NCBI GenBank assembly: GCA_008017255.1
Contig: SSHD01000039.1
Coordinates: forward strand, 1-15,975
Source of the DNA: Acinetobacter sp.
Lineage (GTDB): Bacteria > Pseudomonadota > Gammaproteobacteria > Pseudomonadales > Moraxellaceae
Reading direction: 5' to 3'
DNA: 15,975 nt
This document shows, one piece after another, positions 15,574-15,975 of this stretch (the stretch's first letter is position 1; every line of letters starts with the position of its first letter). The position numbers were made by a program, and so were the translations under genes. The notes under the pieces are model-generated. The model was not told the origin of the DNA, searched no databases, and was given only the letters and a program-made list of their open reading frames with translations.

Positions 15574-15975
15574 TGGTGGATTTTATCCATAACAATAAAG
15601 ATCGATATGGTGTTGAAGCGATTTGTAGAATTTTACCGATTGCAGCTTCGACCTATTATCGGGCTTTAGATCTCGTTGATAACCCAGAACATCGAGCGAA
15701 ACGAGATTTACATGACTTGCATCATGCTGAACAAATTAAACGAATTTGGAAGGAAAGTTCAGGTCGATATGGTGTACGTAAAGTTTGGCAAAAACTGAAA
15801 CGTGAAGGCTATATTATTGCGCGCTGTACAGTTGCTCGATTGATGCAAAAGTTAGGTATACAAGGTGTTTGGCGTGGTAAGAATAAACAAACCACCCGTA
15901 ACCGAGATGACCAAAAACGGGCAGATGATTTAGTGAAACGTAATTTTAATGCTGATCATCCAAACCAACTATGGG
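15573..15975 (+). CDS. IS3-family transposase OrfB, N-terminal part (incomplete at window end)
   Basis: The frame is open from the ATG at 15573 to the window edge (134 codons). It starts MVDFIHNNKDRYGVEAICRIL, then IAASTYYRALD (HTH_21-like region), GRYGVRKVWQKLKREG and CTVARLMQKLGIQGVWRGK, ending HPNQLW. In IS3 transposases the first catalytic Asp follows this last motif within a few residues, so the whole DDE core lies beyond the window. OrfB is mainly produced as the OrfAB fusion through the -1 frameshift. No internal stop is seen, so this part is intact. Confidence 0.92.
   Translation, partial: MVDFIHNNKDRYGVEAICRILPIAASTYYRALDLVDNPEHRAKRDLHDLHHAEQIKRIWKESSGRYGVRKVWQKLKREGYIIARCTVARLMQKLGIQGVWRGKNKQTTRNRDDQKRADDLVKRNFNADHPNQLW

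Larger units (their letters stand above)
15206..15975 (+). mobile_element. IS3-family insertion sequence, left part (runs off the window)
   Basis: The element begins at 15206 with a TG-starting terminal repeat, has a short leader, and carries two overlapping reading frames (orfA 15256-15573, orfB from 15573) with a frameshift signal between them. This is the layout of IS3-family elements. The right end, most of the DDE domain and the target duplication are outside the window. It interrupts the gene beginning at 14951. Confidence 0.9.

Overview
The window looks like the chromosome of an Acinetobacter or close Moraxellaceae relative. The evidence is a purC gene with an adjoining bamC/nlpB-type lipoprotein gene in the arrangement I recall from Acinetobacter, a moderately AT-rich base composition, and an IS3-family element whose end and proteins are of a type common in this group. 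The genus call is an inference; no rRNA or other diagnostic marker is present.

Positions 1-253 are an AT-rich regulatory region holding a perfect 14-bp inverted repeat and a good -10 box. Positions 254-12638 hold a complete, tightly packed Pel exopolysaccharide operon in the order pelA, pelB (as two separate genes), pelC, pelD, pelE, pelF, pelG, all on the + strand with overlaps or short gaps. PelF (glycosyltransferase) with PelD (c-di-GMP receptor), PelE and PelG (inner-membrane transporter) would polymerise the polymer and move it across the inner membrane. PelA would deacetylate and trim it in the periplasm, and PelB/PelC would export it through the outer membrane. The main oddity is PelB: in Pseudomonas aeruginosa it is one protein of about 1190 residues, but here it is encoded as a 302-residue membrane-anchored TPR protein plus a 943-residue TPR/beta-barrel protein with its own signal peptide and ribosome binding site.

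Positions 12652-12688 form a strong hairpin terminator between the converging pelG and purC genes. purC (SAICAR synthase, - strand) is intact. Upstream of it on the - strand lies a bamC-type gene that has lost its 5' end. At about 13833-13839 it is joined directly, head to head, to a + strand fragment of a Tn7-type tnsE gene that has lost roughly its first third. Downstream of tnsE comes an AT-rich cargo-type gene, the N-terminus of a probable RtcR/CARF-like sigma-54 regulator. It is cut off by an IS3-family insertion sequence that begins at 15206 and runs off the window. The right-hand 2.1 kb is therefore a decayed Tn7-like accessory region with two independent breakpoints.
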